Shown one piece after another: positions 1 to 8,743 of a stretch of 64,000 bases of DNA. This DNA comes from an uncultured Parasphingopyxis sp. (GTDB lineage Bacteria; Pseudomonadota; Alphaproteobacteria; Sphingomonadales; Sphingomonadaceae): NCBI GenBank assembly GCA_905479515.1, contig CAJQMX010000025.1, positions 62,001 to 126,000 of the forward strand. The letters run 5' to 3'. Under the pieces are notes generated by a model. That model was not told the origin of the DNA and ran no database searches. It saw nothing but the letters and a program-made list of their open reading frames with translations. The translations under genes were made by a program, and so were the position numbers. Each line of letters opens with the position of its first letter. The first letter of the stretch is position 1.

Positions 1-1
1 C

Positions 2-613
2 CGGATCGGATCGGCCCGCGTGCAGGCCAGGAACTGGCGGCTAATGGCACTCGGGTTGCTGGTCCTTCTGACAGCCTCTTCAGCCGCCCTTGTCTGGCGC
101 AGCCTGCAATCCTCAGTGACGCCTTATGTGGTCGAAGTGGACGACACAGGCTCTGTGAAAGCCGTCGGCCCTGCCCTCGCCAATTACGACCCGACCGATG
201 CGCAGGTCGCCCATCACTTGGCAAACTTCATCTCCGATGTCCGCAGCCTTTCCATCGATCCTGTCATCGTCCGGCAGAACTGGCTCGCGGCATATGATTA
301 TGTGACCGACAAGGCCGCCATCACGCTCAGCGATTATGCGCGCGACAATGACCCCTTCGCCGAAATCGGCCGCCGCTCGCGCAGTGTCGATGTCGTGAGT
401 GTCGTACGCGTCTCGGACGAGTCCTTCCAGGCCCGCTGGCTGGAGAAAACCTACGAGAATGGCGCGCTGACCGGCGTTAAACGATTCACCGGCCTCTTCA
501 CTCTCATCCATTCCCCGCCGCGTGATGCCGGGGCGCTACGCGCCAATCCCCTCGGCCTTTACATCCATAGCCTCAACTGGGGCGAAGACCTTATCACAGG
601 AGACAATCAATGA
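2..613 (+). CDS. trbF: TrbF/VirB8-like conjugal transfer protein, 5' partial
   Basis: TrbF is the VirB8-like inner-membrane assembly factor of the P-type type IV secretion channel. The visible part has one N-terminal membrane segment (LMALGLLVLLTASSAALVW) and then a periplasmic domain with the VirB8/TrbF-type core. The reading frame is open to the window edge. A GTG at position 20 could start it, but TrbF proteins normally carry about 35 cytoplasmic residues before the membrane helix, so I treat the gene as cut by the window. Its end overlaps trbG by 4 nt, which indicates translational coupling. Family assignment is confident; the true start is not visible. Confidence 0.88.
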   Translation, partial: RIGSARVQARNWRLMALGLLVLLTASSAALVWRSLQSSVTPYVVEVDDTGSVKAVGPALANYDPTDAQVAHHLANFISDVRSLSIDPVIVRQNWLAAYDYVTDKAAITLSDYARDNDPFAEIGRRSRSVDVVSVVRVSDESFQARWLEKTYENGALTGVKRFTGLFTLIHSPPRDAGALRANPLGLYIHSLNWGEDLITGDNQ

Positions 614-1617
614 TCCGTACAATGAGCCTTGTATCCGCCCTCGCCATCACCACGGCTTGCGCGAGCGTTCCACCAGAGCCCGTCCTCGAAGACGCAGCCT
701 TTATCGAAGCCGCACTCGTCGAGGAAACACCGGAGCGCGCGGTCGAGATTGTCGAGACGCCGACGGTGCTGCCGCTCCCCGGCCAGATGAAACCCGTCGA
801 AGGCACGAAGCGGACGGTGACGCGTGTCTACACCTCGCCGACCGAGACGATCCGCAAGGGTACGACCGAGGCCCGGATTGAGCCCTCGGTTGATGGCTAT
901 TTGAATGCGATCCAAGTCTATCCGTACACTGAAGGTGCGCTCTACCGACTCTACGCAGCGCCGGGCCAGGTTTCCGACATTGCGCTGCAACCGGGCGAGA
1001 CGCTGGTATCCGTCTCGGCGGGCGATACCGTCCGCTGGATTGTCGGGGATACGTCATCGGGCTCAGGCGCAACCGCGCGCGCCCATGTGCTGGTCAAACC
1101 GATCGGCGCGGGCCTTTCGACAAATCTCATGATCGCAACCGACCGGCGGACCTATCACCTGGAACTGGAAAGCGCCGACGGCACATATATGGCGGCGCTG
1201 TCCTGGCGCTACCCGGCCGATGAGCTCTCGCAGCTCGTATCGCGCAACAGTGCCGCGCTGGCGCGGGAAGAAACATCCATTGCGCCGGGCGTCGCAACGG
1301 ACCGGCTCGACTTTGATTACCTGATCGATGGCGATCGGCCCGACTGGCGGCCCGTGCGGGTCTTCGATGATGGCCGTCAGGTCTTCATCCAGATGCCGGA
1401 TGGGCTGTCGACCATGGATGCGCCGCCGCTCTTTGTGCTTGGACCATCGGGCGATGCCGAATTGGTCAATTACCGCCTCAAGGGCAACTACTACATTGTC
1501 GATCATCTATTCCGGGCCGCCGAACTACGGCTCGGCGAGAAATCCCAGACCGTCGTACGGATCCGCAAACGCGAACCGCGTTCCGGTTTGGCCAGCCTGT
1601 TCGGGAGCAAGGGATGA
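610..1617 (+). CDS. trbG: TrbG/VirB9 conjugal transfer protein
   Basis: TrbG is the VirB9-like part of the outer-membrane core complex of the mating-pair apparatus. The 335-residue product begins with a lipoprotein-like signal (MIRTMSLVSALAITTACAS), followed by a Pro/Glu-rich linker and the beta-rich CagX/VirB9 domain (YTEGALYRLYAAPGQVSDI, then the WRYPADE region). Length fits the family. The gene overlaps trbF upstream and trbI downstream by 4 nt each, the standard trbF-G-I order. Confidence 0.93.
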   Translation: MIRTMSLVSALAITTACASVPPEPVLEDAAFIEAALVEETPERAVEIVETPTVLPLPGQMKPVEGTKRTVTRVYTSPTETIRKGTTEARIEPSVDGYLNAIQVYPYTEGALYRLYAAPGQVSDIALQPGETLVSVSAGDTVRWIVGDTSSGSGATARAHVLVKPIGAGLSTNLMIATDRRTYHLELESADGTYMAALSWRYPADELSQLVSRNSAALAREETSIAPGVATDRLDFDYLIDGDRPDWRPVRVFDDGRQVFIQMPDGLSTMDAPPLFVLGPSGDAELVNYRLKGNYYIVDHLFRAAELRLGEKSQTVVRIRKREPRSGLASLFGSKG

Positions 1618-2870
1618 GCGAGCCAGCCCCTTTCCCGAAGCAGGCGGATGCGCTGAACTTACGGGCACGCCCCCGCCCCGTCACACGGATAAACCGGAAA
1701 GTTCTGATGATTGGCGCTGGGCTTGGCGTGCTGGGTCTCTTTGCTGCCGCCTCGATTGCGCTCGATCCGCCGAAAGCTGTCGATCCGGCAGACCGCCAGG
1801 AACTCTACAATACGGCGACCAAGCGCGCGCCGGATGGGCTGGCAGACCTTCCCTCGTCCTATGCGACCTGGACGCCGTCGCCCGGAACGCCAAAGCTTGG
1901 CGCACCCATGGCCGGCGACCTCGGCGGGACAGTGGTTTCGGAGGAACGCGAATGGGGGCTCGATCCGGAGTGGGATGTCGCCCCCACGGAAGATTTTCGG
2001 CCCTCGCCTGAAGATGAAGCCCTGCGCGCTGAACGCCTTGTCGCGGCCAAGCTTGACGACGCGGCAGGAAAATCCTCCGTGTTCTTTGACATAGGCGCGG
2101 GCACGAGCATCGAGCCCGCGTCCCTGCCGTCTACCGGACTTCCAGTCTCGCTTGGCTCTGAACTGCTGGCGCTCGCGGGCCAGGGCGCGGGCGGCTTGCC
2201 GATAGGTGTCGGCAGCGATGAGAACCTTCAAGCCCGCAAGATTGCGTTCGCCGACGAGGAGCGAGATGGCGCGATCTACAACCGGCATGATCTCGAGACG
2301 CCTCTCTCGCCGTATCAGGTCATGGCCGGCACACTCATCCCGGCCTCGCTGGTCACAGGGCTAAACTCCGACTTGCCAGGCACCGTGGTCGGCCAGGTCA
2401 CCCAGCCGGTCTATGACACGGTGAGTGGGCGATATTTGCTGATCCCGCAGGGGGCTCGGCTCATCGGCCGTTACCAGTCGGAAGTCTCGTTCGGTCAGCA
2501 ACGTGCGCTACTGGTCTGGGACAGGATCATCTTCCCGGATGGCAGTTCTGTTCAGATTTCGGAACCCGCGGCCGACAAGCAGGGCTTTGCGGGTCTCTCC
2601 GACCGAACCGATCATCATTGGAGCCGCATGTTCGCTGCAGCGGGTCTTGCGACCCTTTTGGGTATCGGGTCGGAGCTTGGCTCGGATGATGACGACATTG
2701 AGCGGGCCATCCGGCGCGGGTTCGGGGACAGTGTCTCCGAAGCCGGCTCGCGCGTAGTTGATCGCAATCTCGGTATCCAGCCGACGCTACGCATCCGGCC
2801 CGGTTGGCCGGTCCGTGTAATCGTCACGCGCGACCTTGTCCTGAAACCCTATTCTGACGGAGGACGCTAA
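1614..2870 (+). CDS. trbI: TrbI/VirB10 conjugal transfer protein
   Basis: TrbI is the VirB10-like protein that spans inner and outer membranes and gates the transfer channel. The 418-residue product has a short cytoplasmic tail, a membrane helix near residues 27-45 (VLMIGAGLGVLGLFAAASI), a Pro/Ala-rich periplasmic linker and the C-terminal VirB10 barrel domain (VMAGTLIPASLVTGLNSDLPG, VYDTVSGRYLLIPQGARLIG). It is the last core trb gene of the operon and is followed directly by DUF2274. Confidence 0.94.
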   Translation: MSEPAPFPKQADALNLRARPRPVTRINRKVLMIGAGLGVLGLFAAASIALDPPKAVDPADRQELYNTATKRAPDGLADLPSSYATWTPSPGTPKLGAPMAGDLGGTVVSEEREWGLDPEWDVAPTEDFRPSPEDEALRAERLVAAKLDDAAGKSSVFFDIGAGTSIEPASLPSTGLPVSLGSELLALAGQGAGGLPIGVGSDENLQARKIAFADEERDGAIYNRHDLETPLSPYQVMAGTLIPASLVTGLNSDLPGTVVGQVTQPVYDTVSGRYLLIPQGARLIGRYQSEVSFGQQRALLVWDRIIFPDGSSVQISEPAADKQGFAGLSDRTDHHWSRMFAAAGLATLLGIGSELGSDDDDIERAIRRGFGDSVSEAGSRVVDRNLGIQPTLRIRPGWPVRVIVTRDLVLKPYSDGGR

Positions 2871-3106
2871 TGGTGCTTCGTATCGCCCAGCTACCAGACC
2901 GCACACCGGTCAAACTCACGCTCTCTGTCGACCCCGATCTTGCTTTGGCCCTCGAGGATTACGCGGCGATCTATGCCGACACCTATGGGGCTGAAGAGAA
3001 ACCCGAGACCCTGGTTCCCGCCATGCTGGAAATGTTTCTCGCAGGCGATGCCGGGTTCAAGCGGGCCCGCAAGGCCCTTCATGCCAAAGCCAGCAAAGGA
3101 GCTTGA
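2870..3106 (+). CDS. DUF2274 family protein
   Basis: A 78-residue protein whose start codon shares one base with the trbI stop. The sequence (LPDRTPVKLTLSVDPDLALALEDYAAIY) has the look of a ribbon-helix-helix-type domain and matches the DUF2274 proteins commonly encoded just after trbI in alphaproteobacterial transfer operons. A DNA-binding regulatory role is inference; the biochemical function is not known to me. Confidence 0.8.
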   Translation: MVLRIAQLPDRTPVKLTLSVDPDLALALEDYAAIYADTYGAEEKPETLVPAMLEMFLAGDAGFKRARKALHAKASKGA

Positions 3107-3107
3107 T

Positions 3108-3419
3108 ATGGCAACCATCGGAACCTTCAGCCAGAAGGAAGGCAAGTGGACCGGCACGATCCGGACCATGATAATCAATGTGAAAGCGCAGATGGTGCCT
3201 GTCGCTGAGCCGGTCGAGGACGGCCCGGCCTTTCGCATCTTTGCAGGCGGCGCAGAACTCGGCGCCGCCTGGCGCGAGGAGAGCAAGGATGGCGAGACGC
3301 CTTACCTTGCCGTGAAGCTCGACGATCCGGGCTTCGACAAGCCGATCCGGGCCGCCTTCTTCGAAAAGGAAGAGGATGGCAGCGGCGTGCTGGTCTGGAA
3401 CCGGCAAAAGCTGAACTGA
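3108..3419 (+). CDS. DUF736 family protein (copy 1)
   Basis: A 103-residue DUF736 protein. I place the start at ATG 3108 (MATIGTFSQKEG), one base after the DUF2274 stop with an AAAGGAG ribosome-binding site. The family pattern is clear: an N-terminal G-F/Y-x-x-K motif, a central FRIFAGGAELGAAWR and a C-terminal LVWNR. These small proteins are a regular companion of conjugative and plasmid genes in alphaproteobacteria; their function is unknown. A divergent second copy is at 53572-53895. Confidence 0.82.
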   Translation: MATIGTFSQKEGKWTGTIRTMIINVKAQMVPVAEPVEDGPAFRIFAGGAELGAAWREESKDGETPYLAVKLDDPGFDKPIRAAFFEKEEDGSGVLVWNRQKLN

Positions 3420-3435
3420 GCCCTTGAAGGACGGC

Positions 3436-3645
3436 ATGAAACCCGCGGACACTGGCGATATCGAGGACGCCCTCGATATCGCTGCGCGGATCATTGACCG
3501 CTTTGGATACCGCTATTGGCCAATCTTTGAGCGCTTGGAGGCAGAGCTCGAAAACCGCACCAGTCGCGAAATGCGGATTCAGGCCAGGCTAAACCCGGCC
3601 ATGACGGAAACCAACCAATCCGGGCAGCCATCTCGCTATCAATAA
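3436..3645 (+). CDS. Small hypothetical protein at end of trb operon
   Basis: A 69-residue acidic-to-neutral protein (MKPADTGDIEDALDIAARI...) starting 16 nt after the DUF736 stop. An upstream TTG at 3424 is an alternative start. It has a predicted helical segment, DIAARIIDRFGYRYWPIFERLEAE, split here in words: residues DIAARIIDRF followed by GYRYWPIFERLE. The position, direction and codon use agree with the preceding genes. I do not recognise the family. It is the last gene before the unrelated cassette at 3.7 kb. Confidence 0.55.
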   Translation: MKPADTGDIEDALDIAARIIDRFGYRYWPIFERLEAELENRTSREMRIQARLNPAMTETNQSGQPSRYQ

Positions 3646-3868
3646 GGACCTATATCGGTACTTTCAGCGCTTTTCATTTAGCATTTGACGGAACGCCCGA
3701 TGACGCACCGGCTTCATGCCGCATCGACAATGGGTTACCCGCCATGCAAACCAAAGATTGGAAATTATTCTGGCGAGCCGCCCTGTTAACGCCATGGAGA
3801 TGGGGACCCGTCAATCTTGGGCAAAATCGATTCGCACCATCAAACTCAGCCGTTTGGGCAGCACTGCA

Positions 3869-4489
3869 ATGCACAAAGACCATCACATCCGGAATGCGCT
3901 CCATTCGAAGAAGCTGAGCCACCTCAAGCAATGCCGTGATACCCTTGTCATCGATGAACTCGGCTTATCCCATGCACGAAGCCGTATCGATATAGCCGTC
4001 TTGAATGGCACGCTTCACGGCTACGAAATAAAGAGCGAAGCCGACAATCTGGACCGATTTGAATTGCAATTGCAGACATATAGTCAAGCGCTAGGCCGCC
4101 TCACATTCGTTTGCGCGACAAAGCATGTGCAAACCGTGCTCGATCATGCACCCAACTGGTGTGGCGTGATGGAAGCGCGACGCGGCGCACGCGGGGCAGT
4201 CCTTTTTTCGACACTCCGGCGCGCCAGCTCAAATCCGCACCTCGACAGAGAAGTTCTTGCTCGTTTGCTTTGGCGCGATGAAGCCGTAAAGCTGCTCCTA
4301 ACAAAAGGGATACCAGCATCCGATTTACGCGGCCCTCGCCGGGAGCTTTATACCTTGATTTCAGATCTGTGCTCCAAGAACGAGATCTTGTCCGAAATCA
4401 AGATGGCCATGCGCCAGCGTGAAAACTGGCGAGATCGTCCAGTACGACTGTCATATGATGACTTATCCCCACATGTTTCCAGCGCGTGA
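3869..4489 (+). CDS. sce7726 family protein (PD-(D/E)XK nuclease-like)
   Basis: A 206-residue protein from ATG 3869; the frame extends upstream to 3716 but those residues look non-conserved. It matches the sce7726 family. A PD-(D/E)XK-type motif is visible: E30 in VIDELGL, D41 in RIDIAVLNG and E53-I-K55 in GYEIKSEAD, as in restriction-type nucleases. It lies opposite a four-gene-like cassette and its last 92 nt overlap the 3' end of the convergent beta-family gene. Members of this family often neighbour 'beta'/sce7725-type proteins, which supports a shared role. Nuclease activity is inferred from the motif only. Confidence 0.75.
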   Translation: MHKDHHIRNALHSKKLSHLKQCRDTLVIDELGLSHARSRIDIAVLNGTLHGYEIKSEADNLDRFELQLQTYSQALGRLTFVCATKHVQTVLDHAPNWCGVMEARRGARGAVLFSTLRRASSNPHLDREVLARLLWRDEAVKLLLTKGIPASDLRGPRRELYTLISDLCSKNEILSEIKMAMRQRENWRDRPVRLSYDDLSPHVSSA

Positions 4490-5492
4490 GATTGCTGGTG
4501 CCCTCCGAGCGCGCCGCGCATTGGGTAATGTAGTGGTCTCCGAATGAGTATGAAGATCCTTTGAATTCAGAAAGCAGAACGATTGCATCGCAATGATCAT
4601 ACATTTGATCACGGTTGTCGCGAAAAGAACCTCCCTTTTCGACGTGCCAGTAATTGTCAGTGGCATAAATGACTTTTCCTGCGGGTTTCACCATGCGCAT
4701 ATCCATCGCAACGAAACCTGGATGGGTAATTGTGTAGTCGCCGAAATTCGGCAGGCGCCCAACAGACGTTAGTGAGCCGATTAGCGACTGATAGAATATC
4801 CAGTGATTTCTCGGAATCGACGACGCCCCTGTTGCGATACCTGCCATACTCTCAGGAAAACCTGTACCAATGAGCGCGAAGTTCCTGAATTGCTCAAGGA
4901 TAGGAAAAGCCCGCAATTGGGAGATAAGAGCATTAACGAACGGCACGAGCGGGTCGTAGTTTGGCGCCTCAATATCGACCAACAGGTCGGTCTCACTGAT
5001 GTCGCATCCGACAGCATTCATTACCGCCAAGGAACGCGCAACCTTGTCAGGGTGGATCAGATCCACGAGCGTCAATCGCAATCCAAGTCCGAGTTGATCT
5101 TTGGAGACGATATCACCGATCACTTTTAGCGTGGTCAACGACATATCGAGGGACGCAACGGGAATAGCCGTCGCCCTATCGTCGCGGAGGTCCTCAAAGA
5201 CGTACTGGTAGGTGACACGACCATCATCCATAAGTGCCTCTCTAAGAGTGGGATGAAGGTCGACCCAACACGGCCGGGTTCCCCATTTCTTTTTGAGGCG
5301 CGTTGCGAAAGGATGGACATGTTGATGCGGCGTCTTTTTCGGAACACCCAGTTCGAAATCGAATTCGAGCGGGGGAATTGTGACGAGAGGGCAGATTCGA
5401 TCTTTACGTTGCTCAGGAAGGAAGAGCAAAGATTGATACTCCGCCTGCCGCCAACGCAAGGATGGCGTATAATCTCGGATATCGAGCTTCAC
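4398..5492 (-). CDS. Beta family protein
   Basis: A 364-residue protein resembling the 'beta protein' family (Pfam Beta_protein), a group of unknown biochemistry found near predicted nucleases in mobile islands. I choose GTG 5492, one base after the stop of the upstream gene, rather than the upstream ATG at 5525 that would overlap it. Recognisable features are the N-terminal YTPSLRWRQAEYQSL with P-x-x-K/R-E-like layout, LLVDIEAPNYDPLVPF and the C-terminal SFGDHYITQCAA segment. It is the last gene of a minus-strand operon with the XRE/ImmA protein and the DUF6932 protein. Confidence 0.7.
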   Translation of the reverse strand: MKLDIRDYTPSLRWRQAEYQSLLFLPEQRKDRICPLVTIPPLEFDFELGVPKKTPHQHVHPFATRLKKKWGTRPCWVDLHPTLREALMDDGRVTYQYVFEDLRDDRATAIPVASLDMSLTTLKVIGDIVSKDQLGLGLRLTLVDLIHPDKVARSLAVMNAVGCDISETDLLVDIEAPNYDPLVPFVNALISQLRAFPILEQFRNFALIGTGFPESMAGIATGASSIPRNHWIFYQSLIGSLTSVGRLPNFGDYTITHPGFVAMDMRMVKPAGKVIYATDNYWHVEKGGSFRDNRDQMYDHCDAIVLLSEFKGSSYSFGDHYITQCAARSEGTSNLTRWKHVGISHHMTVVLDDLASFHAGAWPS

Positions 5493-5493
5493 C

Positions 5494-6759
5494 TTAGCCC
5501 TCCTCGAATTGGCGGTGCACTTCACCTTGTCCGACCAGGTCGGTCAGGATGGTGTAGTCATTTCGTTCTCGCCGTATCCGGCCTGCGAGAATGCTAGGAT
5601 GAATATTGAGCCGCTCGGCATCCAACCGGACAGCATCGGCCGATAAGGCGAAGCGGGAAAGGCAGGCCGCCCAGCTTTCTGGTGGAACGAGCATGTCCAG
5701 CGCAAAATTGTCCGCTTCCTTTTCGAGTATGTCATCGCCCGTTGGTCCTTCTTCATCAAAGAAATCAAAATGCGTGTGGTCAAATAAATGTCGAAAGACG
5801 TGCCCCAGCTCATGAAGAAGAACGAACCAAAAATTGTCCAGCCGATCGAAACGCAATGTTAGCGCCACGATAGGATTGTCTGAAAGAGACAGCATCGCTG
5901 CCCCATCCAGGTACGAGCCCGGGAGATGTGGTTCGATTACAAGAACAACCCCGTGGCGCCACAACATATCTGCTACTTTTGACGGGCCCTCATCATCAGC
6001 TGACAGACCAACCAGTTCCTTCACCCAATTTTCATTGTGATCGAAATCGGGTAGCTGCGACACATTCGCTTTCTGGCGCGCAAGGTCCAGAACTCTGACC
6101 TGCCACGCCAGCAACGCAATTTCGTCCGGAAGATTCTTGCCGCGGAGCTTTTTCCTATGGTGAGCGCCGGCAATAGCACCTCCCGCAACGGTCTCCACAT
6201 AGGCCCGCGCTCCTGCAACCAGGCTTTGTCCGAGCTCCGGCTTGAACCAACCTCGCCGAATCATCTCCTTCACAGGAAACTTGTCCCACGCGACATCGTC
6301 GAGGCTTCTCCACGTCAAGACACCCCCGGATTGTTCGTCATTGGAAGAAAAGGATTGAGCGACCTGTACGCCCAGCACATCCGCGAGCTCAATCAGTCTC
6401 GAAAGAGAAGCGCCCAGATAACCGTTCGCTTCATACCGTTGAACTTGCTGTTGCTTCATGTCTAGCATCGCGGCGAGCGCGGTCTGGCTCCATCCTTTTG
6501 CAATTCGAGCCTGGACAAGAATTCTGGGCAAATCTGCCAGAGAATAACTTTCGGAAAAGGCGATCTGACGATCCCGAAGCAACTCGTATTCCTGAATTTC
6601 TACCTCGATATCCGCGATCTGGCTCTTGAGAGCATCGGCCTCAATTTTCGTAAGCCATGAATTGGGGTCGTCGGTCGTCGTCTGGCACTGATCAAGAGCG
6701 GCACGGAGACGTTCCAGTTCACGCTTTGCTACCGATAGCTGTTTGTTGCTAAGTATCAT
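5494..6759 (-). CDS. XRE-family regulator fused to ImmA/IrrE metallopeptidase
   Basis: 421 residues. Order of parts: a coiled coil at about 5-65, a helix-turn-helix at about 78-131 (LPRILVQARIAKGWSQTALA), and an ImmA/IrrE zinc peptidase domain with HELGH at 316-320 and a third ligand glutamate in EKEAD near 348. Proteins of this layout cleave repressors or act with toxin-antitoxin or defence genes. The start overlaps the DUF6932 stop by 4 nt, so the two are translated together. The HTH is a good candidate to bind the palindrome at 7235-7256 and autoregulate the operon (inference). Confidence 0.9.
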   Translation of the reverse strand: MILSNKQLSVAKRELERLRAALDQCQTTTDDPNSWLTKIEADALKSQIADIEVEIQEYELLRDRQIAFSESYSLADLPRILVQARIAKGWSQTALAAMLDMKQQQVQRYEANGYLGASLSRLIELADVLGVQVAQSFSSNDEQSGGVLTWRSLDDVAWDKFPVKEMIRRGWFKPELGQSLVAGARAYVETVAGGAIAGAHHRKKLRGKNLPDEIALLAWQVRVLDLARQKANVSQLPDFDHNENWVKELVGLSADDEGPSKVADMLWRHGVVLVIEPHLPGSYLDGAAMLSLSDNPIVALTLRFDRLDNFWFVLLHELGHVFRHLFDHTHFDFFDEEGPTGDDILEKEADNFALDMLVPPESWAACLSRFALSADAVRLDAERLNIHPSILAGRIRRERNDYTILTDLVGQGEVHRQFEEG

Positions 6760-7232
6760 GCCGCGCTCCGGCCCAATGTGGGATCAGTCGAGAGATCGAT
6801 CAGAAGGATGCCTTTTGCGTCCCCAGAAAATCGATCGACCTGAAAGAAGTCGACGAACGCCCGCCCGCAGCCGCCCTCAATCAGCGAGGAGGGGAAAAAC
6901 TCTCCCTTGAACGCAGCCTTCTGCGCGGCACGGCCATTCGAAAAATCTTTGAAAATCGGATCGAGAAGAAGCTCCTGTACTCCTGAAGGATCCCAACACG
7001 CATCGAAATCGCCAGGTCTCGGCTTCGATGTTACAAAGCTCCCATCCACATAAACGCGCTGACAACCAGCAACGCTTAGCTGCTTCACCCCGACGACCAA
7101 TCCGTCAAATAGTTGACGGCGATATCGGCTTGCGGCGTACATGGCTTTCACTTCCTCCAGAGTTGCCTGGTGAATTCCGGCCGGAAGCACCTTCCAGGGC
7201 GAACCGTTCAACGAGACTAAATCCGGAATCAT
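6756..7232 (-). CDS. DUF6932 protein, nucleotidyltransferase-like
   Basis: 158 residues from ATG 7232. The segment YVDGSFVTSKPRPGDFDACW (residues 61-80) has the GS...DxD signature of polymerase-beta-type minimal nucleotidyltransferases, with G64-S65 and D75/D77. DUF6932-like proteins are commonly paired with XRE/ImmA-IrrE genes, as here, an arrangement that suggests a toxin-antitoxin or defence pair. The longer frame (to 7274) would include the promoter and operator, so the internal ATG is preferred. Catalytic activity is inferred. Confidence 0.72.
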   Translation of the reverse strand: MIPDLVSLNGSPWKVLPAGIHQATLEEVKAMYAASRYRRQLFDGLVVGVKQLSVAGCQRVYVDGSFVTSKPRPGDFDACWDPSGVQELLLDPIFKDFSNGRAAQKAAFKGEFFPSSLIEGGCGRAFVDFFQVDRFSGDAKGILLIDLSTDPTLGRSAA

Positions 7233-7234
7233 TG

Positions 7235-7269
7235 CATACAACAATAATGTTGTATGGGAGGCATTGCAA
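7235..7269 (-). promoter_or_regulatory. Promoter with perfect palindromic operator
   Basis: On the minus strand a TTGCAA -35 (7264-7269) is followed after 17 nt by TATTGT (-10, 7241-7246). A perfect inverted repeat covers the -10: arms CATACAACA (7235-7243) and TGTTGTATG (7248-7256) with a 4-nt centre. Expected transcription start is near 7234, two bases before the ATG at 7232, so the mRNA would be nearly leaderless. The layout fits autorepression by the HTH protein of the same operon. Confidence 0.6.
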
Positions 7270-7342
7270 GACAAATCAGGAACATATTCACCCCTACTGA
7301 GATTTCTCGGCTTATTTGCACCATTCTGGATTTAATTTTTGC

Positions 7343-8734
7343 TTACAGGCCAAGGCTTGCTGGCCGATCAAACAGATCCGACGAAAAAGGATGTGCGATC
7401 TTCCTGAGCTCGTCGCGCCTATACGCCAACGATCCGCCCTGACCGTACTCCGGTCGATTGTTCTTATGCCCCATCAGGGCGCAGCGCAGCCCATAGTCGA
7501 GCCCCCCTTCTAGCATTCGGTCTTCGAAAGCGTGCCGGAAAGAATAGATGACATGATCCTTGCTTGGCAGGAGTTTGCGCTGGTTAAACGCTTTCAGCAG
7601 ATTGGCGGATACGAGCGTGTTTCGATCATAATAATGATCGAACCCATGGGGACACAGCTTCATCGCTGGCAAGGCCACTCCGACAAGCGGTATCTGGCGC
7701 TCGGAGTCTCCGGTCTTCAATTCACGGTTCTGTTCAGGTCTGATCAGGATATGTGGCACGTCGTGCTCGAGACGGATATCTTCCGGCCGGAGATTCACGA
7801 TCTCGCTGGGACGCGCACCGGTCTCGATGAGCAGGTAGATAATCGCCCGCAATTCGATGCGTAGTCCATTGAACAAACCTGGCACCAGAATGCGATCGCG
7901 TACCCACTCATCGCTGAAAGCGGCACGCTTTGCCGTGGATTTCCCCGCAAAGAAAAAGTCGCGGAACGGATCCTCGATATCTGTGACGCCGCGGTACTTG
8001 AAATAGCGCTTGCGGAGCGAACGGATATTCCCGACATGCCGGTTGGCCGTGTTCGGCGTGATGGGACTTGAGCCGTCTTTCTGCGGCAGCATGCGGGACT
8101 GCCACCAATCCCTGTACCGCGTCGCGACTTCCCTTGTGATGTCGATCAGTGGGATATCGCCTTCACGCTCGATGAAATAGCCAATCGAAGTCCGCTTGGT
8201 TTTCTCCCATGCGTATCGCTGGGCTTCGGACTTGTTGTACTGGTCATCAAACGCGATCTTGGAGACGTAGAGTTCAAACGCCTCAGAGACTGTCGTGCGA
8301 TCCTTCGCTTTCGGCGCGCCGCCAAGCAGGGCTTCAGCTTTCTCCTCCGTCGCGGCGCCGCCTCGGTCCACCTCTCTAAGCCGGGCGATGATCTCCTCTA
8401 TGTCAGGCAGGGAGGCGACTTCATCCACGGGGCGATAGACAAAACCTTCCGCCATGGCCCTGGCGACACCTGCCCGATGACGTTCGCTCGCGGCCCGGCT
8501 TTTTGCCCGCTCGCTCCCCTCAGCCTGCAAGGCAAGGCTGCACCAAAGGGCATCATCGGCTTCTGCGAGACCGTTGCGCCGCATCATGGCGATTTCCTGC
8601 GACTGCGTTCGCAGGGCGATCTGAATCAGCCCGCGCCTGTCGATCTCTTCAAATCTTTTTGGAACACGCCTGACATAGTGCCACCAGCCGCCGCGATCCT
8701 TTAGAAATTTTGATCCAAGTGAGAAATGCTTCAT
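7343..8734 (-). CDS. Tyrosine-type site-specific integrase
   Basis: 463 residues. The N-terminal part (GGWWHYVRRVPKRFEEID) is the DUF6538-like arm domain seen in alphaproteobacterial phage and island integrases; the C-terminal part is the tyrosine recombinase catalytic domain with an arginine in ETGARPSEIVNL, H-x-x-R-like SFRHAFEDRM, and LMGHKNNRPEYGQ. The catalytic tyrosine is most likely the Y of YGQG. It probably mobilises the adjacent cassette or the whole element. No excisionase-like gene is next to it; the nearest candidate is at 53150. Confidence 0.92.
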   Translation of the reverse strand: MKHFSLGSKFLKDRGGWWHYVRRVPKRFEEIDRRGLIQIALRTQSQEIAMMRRNGLAEADDALWCSLALQAEGSERAKSRAASERHRAGVARAMAEGFVYRPVDEVASLPDIEEIIARLREVDRGGAATEEKAEALLGGAPKAKDRTTVSEAFELYVSKIAFDDQYNKSEAQRYAWEKTKRTSIGYFIEREGDIPLIDITREVATRYRDWWQSRMLPQKDGSSPITPNTANRHVGNIRSLRKRYFKYRGVTDIEDPFRDFFFAGKSTAKRAAFSDEWVRDRILVPGLFNGLRIELRAIIYLLIETGARPSEIVNLRPEDIRLEHDVPHILIRPEQNRELKTGDSERQIPLVGVALPAMKLCPHGFDHYYDRNTLVSANLLKAFNQRKLLPSKDHVIYSFRHAFEDRMLEGGLDYGLRCALMGHKNNRPEYGQGGSLAYRRDELRKIAHPFSSDLFDRPASLGL

Positions 8735-8743
8735 CGTCGTTTG

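Noticed and set aside
113..511. Minus-strand frames opposite trbF-trbI
   Set aside because: They are antisense shadows of well-supported transfer genes with high G+C third positions.
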